This document shows positions 44,031 to 53,266 of a DNA stretch of 64,000 bases, in pieces. This DNA comes from Ciceribacter ferrooxidans (GTDB taxonomy: Bacteria > Pseudomonadota > Alphaproteobacteria > Rhizobiales > Rhizobiaceae). The first letter of the stretch is position 1. Every line of letters starts with the position of its first letter. The notes beneath the pieces were generated by a model. That model saw only the letters and a list, made by a program, of their open reading frames with translations, was not told the DNA's origin and did no database searches. The position numbers were made by a program, and so were the translations under genes. Where the stretch lies: assembly GCF_004137355.1 (NCBI RefSeq), contig NZ_SDVB01000391.1:93800-157799 (forward strand), given 5' to 3'.

Positions 44031-45116
44031 ATGAATATCGCCATTCCGAATTACCGCCATGTCGACGAAATGCGCCCCTGGTCCGACCGGGAACACAAGC
44101 TTACCTGCGTCGCCGTCACGCCCGAATCGCCGGACGTGATGACCTTCACCTTCCGGCCGGATCGCTCCGGTCTCTGGTTCCGTTATCACCCCGGCCAGTT
44201 CGTCACGCTCGAGCTGCCGGTCGGTCCGGAGCCGGTGCTGCGCACCTATACGCTCTCCTCCAGTCCATCGCGGCCCTATACGGTCGCGGTGACGGTGAAG
44301 GCGCAGAAGGGGTCGGTCGGCACCCGCTGGATGCTCGACCACCTGAAGCCCGGCATGGTGCTGAAGGCGATCGGCCCGCTTGGCGACTTCTCTTATGTCC
44401 GCCATCCGGGCCGCAAGTATCTCTTCATCTCCGCCGGCTCAGGCATCACGCCGATGATGTCGATGACCCGTGACCTCGGCGACCGGGCGCCCGACAGCGA
44501 CATCGCCTTCGTGCACTGCGCCCGCACGCCGGACGACATCATCTTCCGCGCGGAGCTCGAGGCCAAGGCCCGCGAGATGGAGAACCTCACCCTCGGCTTC
44601 GTCGTCCGGCAGACCGCCCGCGGCCAGCTCTGGTCCGGACTCAAGGGGCGGATCGACAAGGCGAAGATCGCGCTGCTCGCGCCCGATTTCCTCGACCGCA
44701 CGGTCTTCTGCTGCGGGCCTGAGCCGTTCATGGCGACCGTCCGCGATGCGCTTTCGGGCGCCGGCTTCGACATGAAGAACTACCACGAGGAAGCCTTCCA
44801 GCCGGTGAAGCCGGCGCCGCCGGTGGTGGTCGCCGGCCCCTCGGGCGAGGTCGCGCCGACGAAAGTCACCTTCGCGATGTCCGGCAAGGAGGGCGCCTGC
44901 GAGCCGGGACATACTCTCCTGCAGGCGGCCCGTGCCGCAGGCGTGCGCATCGGTGCGGCCTGCGAATCCGGCCTCTGCGGCACCTGCAAGGTGATGAAGC
45001 TCTCCGGCGAGGTGGAAATGAACCACAACGGCGGTATTCTCGACGACGAGATCGACGAGGGATACGTGCTCGCCTGCTGCTCGCGGCCGAAGGGCGACGT
45101 CGAGATCGAGGCCTGA
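44031..45116 (+). CDS. gbcB: Oxygenase reductase, GbcB type (FNR plus ferredoxin domains)
   Basis: A 361-residue electron-transfer partner of the oxygenase. The N-terminal FAD-binding part has RTYTLSSSPS. The NAD-binding part has FISAGSGITPMMSM and CCGPEPFM. A C-terminal plant-type [2Fe-2S] domain carries C311, C316, C319 and C349. It passes electrons from NAD(P)H to GbcA. The 1-bp spacing from gbcA indicates one operon. Osmolyte breakdown to glycine would feed C1 and nitrogen metabolism; the regulator is not in the window. Confidence 0.88.
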   Translation: MNIAIPNYRHVDEMRPWSDREHKLTCVAVTPESPDVMTFTFRPDRSGLWFRYHPGQFVTLELPVGPEPVLRTYTLSSSPSRPYTVAVTVKAQKGSVGTRWMLDHLKPGMVLKAIGPLGDFSYVRHPGRKYLFISAGSGITPMMSMTRDLGDRAPDSDIAFVHCARTPDDIIFRAELEAKAREMENLTLGFVVRQTARGQLWSGLKGRIDKAKIALLAPDFLDRTVFCCGPEPFMATVRDALSGAGFDMKNYHEEAFQPVKPAPPVVVAGPSGEVAPTKVTFAMSGKEGACEPGHTLLQAARAAGVRIGAACESGLCGTCKVMKLSGEVEMNHNGGILDDEIDEGYVLACCSRPKGDVEIEA

Positions 45117-45309
45117 CCGGCACCGCTCCGGAACAACATGGCTCGCCCGGACGTTTCCCCGGTGCCCGGGTGGTAGAACGTGCATGAATGCGTCGTTCAG
45201 GATGCCTTTTCTATCCCGGCGGGTATCTCGTTGCGACAATACTACGCTTTCGTTTTCCCGGAAAAGTCGTGGTATGATGTCGCACGAGAACTAGGATGGA
45301 GTAAGTGTC

Positions 45310-45744
45310 ATGAAAACGACAGTTAAGCGCTGGGCCGCGCTTGCTCTGGCCTCCGCCCTGACGATGGGCGTTTATGCACCCGCCGAGGCGGTGACCATGC
45401 CTGTGCCAGCTCCGAAGGTCGAGACCTCGGGTGACGTGCTGAAGGTCGATCATCGCGTCTACTATCGAGCACCCTACTATTACTATCGTGGCTATCGCGG
45501 CTATCGTCATCCGCGTCCCGGCTATCGCTACCACAACGGCTACTGGTTCCCGCTCGCCGCCTTCGGCGCCGGTCTCATCATCGGCGGTGCGCTCGCCACC
45601 CCGACTGTCCCGCGTGCCGGAATGGGCCTCAACCCGCGGCACTACCGTTGGTGCGAGGCGCGTTATCGGTCGTATGATCCGTATTCCAACACCTTCCAGC
45701 CGTATCACGGACCGCGCCGCCAGTGCCTCTCGCCGTACTATTGA
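45310..45744 (+). CDS. BA14K family protein
   Basis: A 144-residue secreted or envelope protein with a signal peptide (MKTTVKRWAALALASALTMGVYAPAEA). A Tyr/Arg-rich linker follows (YYYYRGYRGYRHPRPGYRY), then one hydrophobic helix (FPLAAFGAGLIIGGALA). The BA14K signature HYRWCEARYRSYDPYSNTFQ ends the protein with two cysteines. The Brucella founding member is an immunogenic lectin-like protein; the function here is unknown. GGAG lies 8 nt before the ATG and a clear terminator follows. Confidence 0.9.
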   Translation: MKTTVKRWAALALASALTMGVYAPAEAVTMPVPAPKVETSGDVLKVDHRVYYRAPYYYYRGYRGYRHPRPGYRYHNGYWFPLAAFGAGLIIGGALATPTVPRAGMGLNPRHYRWCEARYRSYDPYSNTFQPYHGPRRQCLSPYY

Positions 45745-45773
45745 GCGGACGGCACCTGGAAGAGACGTGAACA

Positions 45774-45797
45774 TGCCCGGCTTCTGCCGGGCATTTT
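45774..45797 (+). terminator. Terminator of the BA14K gene
   Basis: A perfect 8-bp stem (TGCCCGGC/GCCGGGCA, loop TTCT) followed by TTTT, 30 bp after the BA14K stop. Confidence 0.8.
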
Positions 45798-45828
45798 CGT
45801 CGATGGACGGTTCCCGGCAAAACGGAAA

Positions 45829-45856
45829 AGGGGCACCGGCCCGAGCCGATGCCCCT
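45829..45856 (-). terminator. Terminator of phoX
   Basis: On the minus strand an AGGGGCA/TGCCCCT stem with inner GGC/GCC pairs is followed by TTTCCGTTTT, 23 bp past the phoX stop. Confidence 0.65.
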
Positions 45857-45878
45857 CCGCAAGCGGTGAGCGTGTCCG

Positions 45879-47771
45879 TCAGCCGATCATCGCATTGTCG
45901 TCGCGCTTGATCGCGACGACGGTCGAGCGCGGCAGCTTGCCTTCACCATCCGGGAACGGAGCATCGGGATGCTGGATACCGACGAAGTGGGTACGCTTGT
46001 CGGCCGACCAGGTCTGGCCGGTGACCTCAGCGCCCTTCGGCGCCGTCAGGAAGCGCTCGATGCGGCCGGTGGCCGGATCGCCTGCGAGCATCTGGTTGTT
46101 GCCCTGGCCCGCGAAGTCGCCTTCGTTCGAGTCCTCGCCGTCCGTCTGGATCCAGAGGAGGCCCGTCGTGTCGAACATCATGCCGTCCGGCGAGTTGAAC
46201 ATGTTGCCGGAATTGATGTTCGAGGAGCCGGCATAGGCATCCTTGTGAACGTCCGGATTGCCGGCCATGCAGAACAGGTCCCACTTGAACTTGCCGTCGG
46301 CATGGTCTTCGTTTTCGGGATACCAGCGAACGATCTGGCCGTATTCGTTCTCGGCGCGCGGATTCGGGCCGCCGACCGGCATTTCGTCGCCGCCGGCATT
46401 CTTCTTGATCCCGCGCTTGCTGTTGTTGGTCAGTGCGCAATAGGCCTCGATGGCAACCGGGTTGATCGCCACCCATTCCGGGCGGTCCATGGTGGTGGCG
46501 CCGACCTTGGAGGCTGCCTGGCGGGTGAAGACGCAGATCTCGTCCATCTTCATGCCGGTCGTCTCCGGCGTCAGCGCCAGCCATTCGCCGGTGCCGTCGT
46601 CGGCGAATTTCGCGACGAAAAGCGTGCCCTCGTCGAGCAGCTTGGAGGTGTCGCCGCCCGGAACGTAGATGCCGTTCGAGACGTATTTGTAGAGGAACTC
46701 GCCACGCTCGTCGTCGCCCATGTAGACGACCACGCGGCCGTCACGGGCCACCACGACGGCGGCGTTCTCGTGCTTGATGCGGCCGAGGGCGGTGCGCTTG
46801 ACCGGCGTCGAAGTGGCGCTCGAGGGGTCGATCTCGACCACGTAGCCGGCGCGGCGCGGCTCGTTCGGGTTCTTCGAGACGTCGAAGCGCGCGTCGAACT
46901 TCTCGTAGGCATAGCGCGTCTCGGCCGTGATGCCGTAGCGGGCATAGTCTTCCGGCAGAACGAAGTTCGCATCGGTCGAGCCGAAATAGCCGTTGAAGTT
47001 CTCTTCGCAGGTCAGATAAGTGCCCCACGGCGTCCGGCCGGCGCCGCAATTGTTGAAGGTGCCGAGACAGTCGGTGCCCTTCGGATCTGCCGCGGTCTTG
47101 ACGAGATCGGAACCGGCGGCCGGACCCGAAAGCATCATCGGTGTGTTGTGGTGGATGCGGCGGTTGAACGGGCTGTCGAGCACGATCTGCCAGCCGTTCT
47201 CGCCCTCGGTGACTTCCATGACCGTCACGCCCTGCATGTTCTGCAGGATCTTCACGTCGTCGGCCGACTGCGGCACGCCCTTTTCGGTGTGCGGCAGGTT
47301 GATTTCCGGGTTCACGTATTCGTGGTTGATGGCGATCACCTGATGGCCGCCGATCGCGAAGAGCTCCATGCCGTCGGTGTTCTCGCCGAAGACCTTGTCG
47401 GAGTTTTCGAGGTTGACGCCCTTCGCCGGATCGACGTCCGGAACGTTGGAGAACAGCGGCTGGCCCCACTTGGCGAGCGGCTGCCAGCTGTAGCCTTCCG
47501 GAACGTGGACGGTGTTGTCGGTGGAGATCGGCACCGGCTTGAACTGGAAGCGGGAAGCCACTTCCTGGGCCTGCGCCGAGGTCGAGCTCATCAGGTTACC
47601 GAGCGTACCCATGGCGGCGGCGGCCGAACCGAGGACGAGCACCCCGCCGAGGAAGCCGCGGCGCGAGATAGCCCGCTCGACGACACGATCGAAGTCGGTT
47701 TCGGCCGGCGGCGGGTTCTGCAGTTCGTCCCATTCGTCCCAAGACAGCTTGCTGGTATCGACGTCGGTCAT
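45879..47771 (-). CDS. phoX: PhoX-type alkaline phosphatase (Tat-exported)
   Basis: A 630-residue protein of the PhoX family, calcium/iron-dependent phosphomonoesterases that release phosphate from organic esters in the periplasm. A twin-arginine signal (SRRGFL at 36-41, then a hydrophobic stretch to about residue 68) fits export of a folded metalloenzyme. Conserved blocks include TPWGTYLTCEENFNGYFG, RIKHENAAVVVARDGRVVVYMGDDERGEFLYKYVS and SPDGMMFDTTGLLWIQTDGE. The ATG at 47771 has AGGAG in front, and a Pho box lies 58-75 bp further upstream. Confidence 0.9.
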   Translation of the reverse strand: MTDVDTSKLSWDEWDELQNPPPAETDFDRVVERAISRRGFLGGVLVLGSAAAAMGTLGNLMSSTSAQAQEVASRFQFKPVPISTDNTVHVPEGYSWQPLAKWGQPLFSNVPDVDPAKGVNLENSDKVFGENTDGMELFAIGGHQVIAINHEYVNPEINLPHTEKGVPQSADDVKILQNMQGVTVMEVTEGENGWQIVLDSPFNRRIHHNTPMMLSGPAAGSDLVKTAADPKGTDCLGTFNNCGAGRTPWGTYLTCEENFNGYFGSTDANFVLPEDYARYGITAETRYAYEKFDARFDVSKNPNEPRRAGYVVEIDPSSATSTPVKRTALGRIKHENAAVVVARDGRVVVYMGDDERGEFLYKYVSNGIYVPGGDTSKLLDEGTLFVAKFADDGTGEWLALTPETTGMKMDEICVFTRQAASKVGATTMDRPEWVAINPVAIEAYCALTNNSKRGIKKNAGGDEMPVGGPNPRAENEYGQIVRWYPENEDHADGKFKWDLFCMAGNPDVHKDAYAGSSNINSGNMFNSPDGMMFDTTGLLWIQTDGEDSNEGDFAGQGNNQMLAGDPATGRIERFLTAPKGAEVTGQTWSADKRTHFVGIQHPDAPFPDGEGKLPRSTVVAIKRDDNAMIG

Positions 47772-47828
47772 GGTTTGCTCCTGTGCTGACGCTGTTGGAA
47801 TATCCGAACCGCGGGTTAACTGGCTGCC

Positions 47829-47846
47829 GTTACAGTTCTGTGACGG
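47829..47846 (-). promoter_or_regulatory. Pho box upstream of phoX
   Basis: On the minus strand CCGTCAC-AGAA-CTGTAAC gives two 7-bp direct repeats spaced by 4 bp, close to the PhoB consensus CTGTCAT-N4-CTGTCAT. It is 58-75 bp before the phoX ATG, so phoX is probably induced by phosphate starvation. Confidence 0.75.
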
Positions 47847-48015
47847 ATCGGCTCGGGCCTGTGGAAGCTGCGCCAAATGCGGCGCGCCATTTCTTCAATC
47901 GTTTCCGGACTGAACGGTGTGTCACCCGCAGATCCTGCGGGATAGCCGGATTTTCCCTGTCATCCCGTGCCGATGGTGACTACGTTAGCAAAAGCCAAAT
48001 CGATCGGAGACCTTC

Positions 48016-48942
48016 ATGTCGTTCTTTCCCGGAATCGATCCAGCCGCCGGTGATGCACCGGCCTGCGACGCCATCGAACATCTCATCATTCCCCGCACCA
48101 GCGACATCGGCGGGCTCGCCGTGCGCCGCGCGCTGCCCTCGGCCAAACGACGTCTGGTCGGCCCCTTCATCTTCTTCGACCGCATGGGCCCCGCCGTGCT
48201 GAAGGCGGGCGAGGCGCTCGACGTGCGCCCGCATCCGCATATCGGCCTCTCGACCGTCACCTACCTCTTCGACGGCGAGATCAAGCACCGCGACAGCCTC
48301 GGGACGACGCTCGTCATCCGTCCCGGCGACGTGAACCTGATGACGGCGGGGAGGGGCATCGTTCATTCCGAACGCACGCCGGAAAATCTCCGCGGCAGCC
48401 CGCTCTCGATCTCCGGCCTGCAGACCTGGATCGCCCTTCCCGACGAGAAGGAGGAGATCGACCCCGCCTTCGCCCATACCGGGCGTGATGCGATGCCCGT
48501 CTTCGACGACCGCGGCGCCAGCGGGCGCGTGGTGATCGGCAGCCTTTCCGGCATGACCTCGCCGGTCGGCGTCTTTTCCGACACGCTCTATGTCGACCTG
48601 GCGCTCGTTCCCGGCGCCAGCTTCCCCTTCGACGCCGGCCACGAGGAGCGCGCCGCCTACGTCCTTTCCGGCGAGGTCGAGATCGCCGGGGATATCTTCG
48701 GCGCCGACCAGTTGCTGGTTTTCCGCCCCGGCGACGCGATCACGCTGAAGGGCGGCGTCGACGGCTGTCATGTCATGCTTTTCGGGGGCGCGGCGCTTGC
48801 TTCGCCGCGCCACGTCTGGTGGAACTTCGTCTCCTCGTCGAAGGAGCGGATCGAAAAAGCCAAGGAGGAATGGCGCACCGGCAGATTCGACATCGTTCCC
48901 GGTGACGAAGACGAGTTTGTCCCTTTGCCCGAAGGTCGTTAA
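48016..48942 (+). CDS. Pirin family protein
   Basis: A 308-residue bicupin. The N-terminal pirin cupin keeps its metal ligands (H73 and H75 in RPHPHIGL, H117 and E119 in IVHSE), with GPFIFFDRMGPA before them. The C-terminal cupin is present (DTLYVDLALVPGASFPFDAGHEERAAYVLSGEVEI). Some pirins have quercetinase activity, others act as cofactors of regulation; neither can be asserted here. It lies 96 bp before dxs on the same strand and diverges from phoX. Confidence 0.9.
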   Translation: MSFFPGIDPAAGDAPACDAIEHLIIPRTSDIGGLAVRRALPSAKRRLVGPFIFFDRMGPAVLKAGEALDVRPHPHIGLSTVTYLFDGEIKHRDSLGTTLVIRPGDVNLMTAGRGIVHSERTPENLRGSPLSISGLQTWIALPDEKEEIDPAFAHTGRDAMPVFDDRGASGRVVIGSLSGMTSPVGVFSDTLYVDLALVPGASFPFDAGHEERAAYVLSGEVEIAGDIFGADQLLVFRPGDAITLKGGVDGCHVMLFGGAALASPRHVWWNFVSSSKERIEKAKEEWRTGRFDIVPGDEDEFVPLPEGR

Positions 48943-49038
48943 CTTCTATATAAGGAGGGCATGGGCCGTTCTGCGGTATTGCCGGGCCGGGAATTTCGGC
49001 TTAGGGCGCAGGACCCTTGAACCGACGACATAAGAAGA

Positions 49039-50973
49039 ATGAGGCCTGAGCCCGTGACATCGCTGCCCGAGACCCCCTTGCTCGACAAGGTGAAGCTGCC
49101 GACGGACCTGCGTGAACTGGATGACCGCGACCTGCCGCAACTCGCCCGCGAAGTCCGCGACGAGATGATCGACGCGGTGTCGAAGACCGGCGGGCACTTA
49201 GGCGCGGGCCTCGGCGTCGTCGAGCTGACGATCGCGATCCACAAGGTTTTCAATACGCCGCACGACCGGTTGATCTTCGACGTCGGACACCAGTGCTATC
49301 CCCACAAGATCCTCACCGGCCGGCGCGACCGCATCCGCACGCTGCGGCAGGAAGGTGGCCTTTCCGGCTTCACCCGTCGCGCCGAGAGTGAATACGATCC
49401 CTTCGGCGCCGCGCATTCCTCGACCTCGATCTCGGCCGGGCTCGGCATGGCGGTCGCCGCGGACCTCAGTCATACGGAGCGCAACGTCATCGCGGTGATC
49501 GGCGACGGCGCGATGTCGGCCGGCATGGCCTACGAGGCGCTCAACAATGCCGGTGCGCTCGACGCCCGGCTGATCGTCATCCTGAACGACAACGACATGT
49601 CGATCGCGCCGCCGACCGGCGCCATGAGCGCCTATCTGGCGCGGCTCGCCTCGGGCCGCACCTATATGGGCTTCCGCGACTTCGGCAAGAAGCTGACGGC
49701 CTATCTCGGCAAGAGCATCGACCGGGCGATCACCCGCGCAGTCGAGCACGCCCGCGGTTACGTGACCGGCGGCACCATGTTCGAGGAGATGGGCTTCTAC
49801 CATATCGGCCCGATCGACGGACATTCCTTCGACCACCTGCTTCCGGTACTGCGCAACGTCCGCGACAACGGCAAGGGCCCGGTGCTGATCCATGTCGTGA
49901 CGCAGAAGGGCAAGGGCTATGCCCCGGCAGAGGCCGCTGCCGACAAATATCACGGCGTCAACAGGTTCGACGTCATCACCGGCACGCAGGCGAAGGCGAA
50001 GCCGAATGCTCCGAGCTATACCGCCGTCTTCGGCGAGACGCTGGTGCAGGAGGCAGCGCTCGACGAGAAGATCGTCGGCATCACCGCGGCGATGCCCTCC
50101 GGCACCGGCATCGACAAGCTGCAGGAAGCCTTCCCGCACCGCACCTTCGATGTCGGCATCGCCGAGCAGCACGCCGTCACCTTCGCGGCAGGCCTTGCCG
50201 CGGAAGGCTACAAGCCCTTCTGCGCGATCTATTCGACCTTCCTGCAGCGCGCCTACGACCAGGTGGTCCACGACGTGGCGATCCAGAGATTGCCGGTGCG
50301 CTTCCCGATCGACCGCGCCGGCCTCGTCGGCGCCGACGGGCCGACCCATGCCGGTTCCTTCGACACCGGCTTTCTCGCCGCGCTTCCCGGTTTCGTGGTG
50401 ATGGCCGCCGCCGACGAGGCGGAGCTGAAGCACATGGTGCGCACGGCCGCGGCGTACGACGAAGGCCCGATCTCCTTCCGCTATCCGCGCGGCGAAGGGG
50501 TCGGCGTGCAATTGCCCGAACGCGGCTCGATTCTGGAGATCGGCAAGGGCCGGATCGTCAAGGAAGGCACGAAGATCGCCCTTCTCTCCTTCGGCACGCG
50601 CCTTGCGGACTGTCTGCTGGCGGCGGAAGACCTCGACGCCGCCGGACTTCCGACGACGGTGGCGGACGCCCGCTTCGCCAAGCCCCTCGACCACGACCTC
50701 GTCCGCCGGCTCGCCCGCGAGCATGCGGTGCTGGTGACCGTCGAGGAAGGCGCCGTCGGCGGCTTCGGCGGCCAGGTCCTGCACTTCCTTTCCGGCGAGG
50801 GCCTGCTCGACCACGGGCTCAAGATCCGTTCCCTCGTGCTCCCCGATATCTGGATGGAGCAGGGCAAGCCCGAGGCGATGTATGCGAAGGCCGGCCTCGA
50901 CAGCCGCGGCATCGTCGAGACGGTGTTCCGCGCGCTCGGCCAGAAGGGTTTCGGCGTGAACGCCGCCGGCTGA
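49039..50973 (+). CDS. dxs: 1-deoxy-D-xylulose-5-phosphate synthase
   Basis: The first enzyme of the non-mevalonate isoprenoid pathway, a thiamine-diphosphate enzyme joining pyruvate and glyceraldehyde-3-phosphate. The 644-residue protein has [35 protein letters not shown], the TPP motif [18 protein letters not shown], and the glutamate in [15 protein letters not shown]. The ATG at 49039 follows AAGAAG; a GTG at 49054 is possible. A strong bidirectional terminator follows. ispE, a later step, is at 2951-3868. Confidence 0.97.
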   Translation: MRPEPVTSLPETPLLDKVKLPTDLRELDDRDLPQLAREVRDEMIDAVSKTGGHLGAGLGVVELTIAIHKVFNTPHDRLIFDVGHQCYPHKILTGRRDRIRTLRQEGGLSGFTRRAESEYDPFGAAHSSTSISAGLGMAVAADLSHTERNVIAVIGDGAMSAGMAYEALNNAGALDARLIVILNDNDMSIAPPTGAMSAYLARLASGRTYMGFRDFGKKLTAYLGKSIDRAITRAVEHARGYVTGGTMFEEMGFYHIGPIDGHSFDHLLPVLRNVRDNGKGPVLIHVVTQKGKGYAPAEAAADKYHGVNRFDVITGTQAKAKPNAPSYTAVFGETLVQEAALDEKIVGITAAMPSGTGIDKLQEAFPHRTFDVGIAEQHAVTFAAGLAAEGYKPFCAIYSTFLQRAYDQVVHDVAIQRLPVRFPIDRAGLVGADGPTHAGSFDTGFLAALPGFVVMAAADEAELKHMVRTAAAYDEGPISFRYPRGEGVGVQLPERGSILEIGKGRIVKEGTKIALLSFGTRLADCLLAAEDLDAAGLPTTVADARFAKPLDHDLVRRLAREHAVLVTVEEGAVGGFGGQVLHFLSGEGLLDHGLKIRSLVLPDIWMEQGKPEAMYAKAGLDSRGIVETVFRALGQKGFGVNAAG

Positions 50974-51004
50974 ACCCCGACACCCTCCCTTACCCCAAAA
51001 GAGA

Positions 51005-51038
51005 AGGCCCGGATCGCGGCGGCGATCCGGGCCTCTTT
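51005..51038. terminator. Bidirectional terminator between dxs and a chemoreceptor gene
   Basis: A perfect 13-bp stem (AGGCCCGGATCGC/GCGATCCGGGCCT, loop GGCG). On the plus strand CTTTCG follows; on the minus strand TCTCTTTT follows. It serves both convergent genes. Confidence 0.85.
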
Positions 51039-51058
51039 CGTGACGGCTTTTGATTGGA

Positions 51059-53038
51059 TCAGAACTCCGACCATTCCTGCTTGACGGCAGCCTGGGACGA
51101 ACCGCCGCCGAAGGCGCCGGCGACGCGGTTCGCGAGCGCCCGGGCCGGGGAGGCGGCGGGACCGCTGCTTTCCGTTGCCGCCTGAGGCGCCGGACGGCGA
51201 CCGGCCAGCCGTGACGTGACGGCGGGAGCGGCGGCGCGCGTGGCACCGCCGGTCTCGGCGAGCGTGAACTGCGCGAGAAGGCTGTTCAGCGAGGCGGCTT
51301 CGGTCGCGAGCGAGTGGCTGGCGGCGGTCTGCTGCTCGACCATGGCGGCATTCTGCTGCGTGCCCTGGTCCATCAGGTTGACGGCGGTGTTGATCTCCTG
51401 CAGGCCGGTCGCCTGTTCGCGGCTTGCCGTGACGATCGCCGCGACGTGCTGACTGATGTCCTGGACGGCGACGACGATCTTTTCCAGTTCCGAGCCGGTC
51501 TCCCCGACCAGCGCGACGCCGGTGCCGACATGGGCGCTCGAGGTCGAGATCAGAGACTTGATCTCCTTTGCCGCATTGGCCGAGCGCTGGGCGAGCTCGC
51601 GTACTTCCTGGGCGACGACGGCAAAGCCCTTGCCGGCGTCGCCGGCGCGGGCTGCCTCGACCCCGGCGTTGAGAGCGAGCAGGTTGGTCTGGAAGGCGAT
51701 GTCCTCGATGACGCCGATGATGTTGCCGATCTCGCCGGAGGATTTTTCGATCTCGTTCATCGCCGCGACCGCATTGCGGACGACGGTTCCCGAACGTTCC
51801 GCACCGCTGCGGGTGCGGGCGACGAGTTCGCCGGCGTTTTCGGCGCGCATGGCGGTATCCTTCACCGTCGTGGTCACCTGTTCGAGGGCGGCTGCGGTCT
51901 CCTCGACGGAGGCGGCCTGCTGTTCGGTACGCTTGGCGAGGTCGTCGGCGGCGGCACGGATTTCCGCTGCACCCGCATTGATCGCCGCGGCGTTCTCACC
52001 GACCGAGCGGAGCGCGCCCTGGAGTTTTTCGAGCGAGTTGTTGAAGTCGACGCGGAGCGGATCGAGCCGCGGCGCGAACTCGCTGCGGATCCGGTAGGCG
52101 ACGTTGCCGTCGGAAAGCGCCGTCAGGCCGGCTGCGAGCTTGTCCATCGCAAAGGCGATTTCTTCGGTCTCGCGGGCTTTTTCCGCTTCCGCGGCGCGGC
52201 GTTCCTCTTCGGAGCGCAGCCGCATCGCCTCGGTCTCGCCGGAAAGGCGCAGCTTCTCGACGGCGGCATCCTTGAAGACCACGACGGCCTTCGCCATCTG
52301 ACCGACCTCGTCGCCGCGGTCGAGTGCCGGGACTTCGATGTCGTGATCGCCCTCAGCGAGCCGCGTCATCGCGGCGGTCATGCCGACGATCGGGGTGACG
52401 ATCGAGCGGGCCAGCAGCCAGATCAGCGCGACGGCCATGCCGCCGGCGACGACGCTGCCGAGGAACAGCGCCATCTGGATGTCGCTGTGGGCGCCGGCCT
52501 GTTCGGCCCGCTTTGCCTCCAGCATCGCGACGACCCGCTGCTTGATGTCGGCGGCGGCTTCGCGGAAGGCGTCGAGCTGCCCCTTGGAGGCATTGCGGCC
52601 GATCTCGATGATCTCGGCAATCGGCGCCTCGGTGTTCTTGCGGGCTGCGAGCTGCGGCTCGGTCAACTGGGTATGGAAGACGTCGGCGGCCTTCTTCATC
52701 GCCTCGAGCGACGCGACCAGACCTGCATCGCCCGCGGCGAGGGTCTCGGCGTCGGCGATCGACTTCAGCATGCGCTCGCGATGGGCGAAGACGTCGTTGT
52801 AGGTGCTCTCGCTGCGGAACAGCAGGTAGCCACGCTGGTTCACCGCCTGCTCCAGCATGGATTCCAGTGCGTTGTCCACGGAGGCGAGGATCTGTTCGGC
52901 GCGCTCCTGCTCCTGGGAGGCGAGCTTGGCGTGCCAGGCCTGCAGGAAGACGATGACGGAAGCGACGAAGCATCCGGCCATGATCGCCATGAAGGTCACG
53001 ATCAGTTTTTTACTCAGCGACAAGTTCTTGATGGACAT
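51059..53038 (-). CDS. Methyl-accepting chemotaxis protein with CHASE3-like sensor and CheR tether
   Basis: A 659-residue chemoreceptor: TM1 (about 10-32), a helical periplasmic domain with NQRGYLLFRSESTYNDV, resembling CHASE3 or four-helix-bundle sensors, and TM2 near 185-205. HAMP regions and a standard signalling tip ([21 protein letters not shown]) follow. The tail is a long Ala/Pro/Ser-rich linker ending KQEWSEF, an xWxxF pentapeptide that in enteric receptors (NWETF) recruits CheR and CheB. The ATG at 53038 (MSIKNLSLSKK) is the start that gives a normal TM1; the frame is open 26 codons further. Confidence 0.91.
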   Translation of the reverse strand: MSIKNLSLSKKLIVTFMAIMAGCFVASVIVFLQAWHAKLASQEQERAEQILASVDNALESMLEQAVNQRGYLLFRSESTYNDVFAHRERMLKSIADAETLAAGDAGLVASLEAMKKAADVFHTQLTEPQLAARKNTEAPIAEIIEIGRNASKGQLDAFREAAADIKQRVVAMLEAKRAEQAGAHSDIQMALFLGSVVAGGMAVALIWLLARSIVTPIVGMTAAMTRLAEGDHDIEVPALDRGDEVGQMAKAVVVFKDAAVEKLRLSGETEAMRLRSEEERRAAEAEKARETEEIAFAMDKLAAGLTALSDGNVAYRIRSEFAPRLDPLRVDFNNSLEKLQGALRSVGENAAAINAGAAEIRAAADDLAKRTEQQAASVEETAAALEQVTTTVKDTAMRAENAGELVARTRSGAERSGTVVRNAVAAMNEIEKSSGEIGNIIGVIEDIAFQTNLLALNAGVEAARAGDAGKGFAVVAQEVRELAQRSANAAKEIKSLISTSSAHVGTGVALVGETGSELEKIVVAVQDISQHVAAIVTASREQATGLQEINTAVNLMDQGTQQNAAMVEQQTAASHSLATEAASLNSLLAQFTLAETGGATRAAAPAVTSRLAGRRPAPQAATESSGPAASPARALANRVAGAFGGGSSQAAVKQEWSEF

Positions 53039-53266
53039 GCCAAAGGGTCTTTCACGCTCGAATGTCGGTCGGCAAGTGGGCGCACGGCCCGGCCGGATCG
53101 GCTTGCGGGAGGGCATGATCGGGCCTTGGCCGGAGCGCTGCCGTCATGGCGCGCTGCATCGATGGGCGGAACCGACGATCGGCCCACCCTGTAACGGATT
53201 ATCCTTACAATCCGTTAGCAGGCGCTGATGAAATTGACGGAACCGAAGTCCGGCGTGCAAAAAGAG

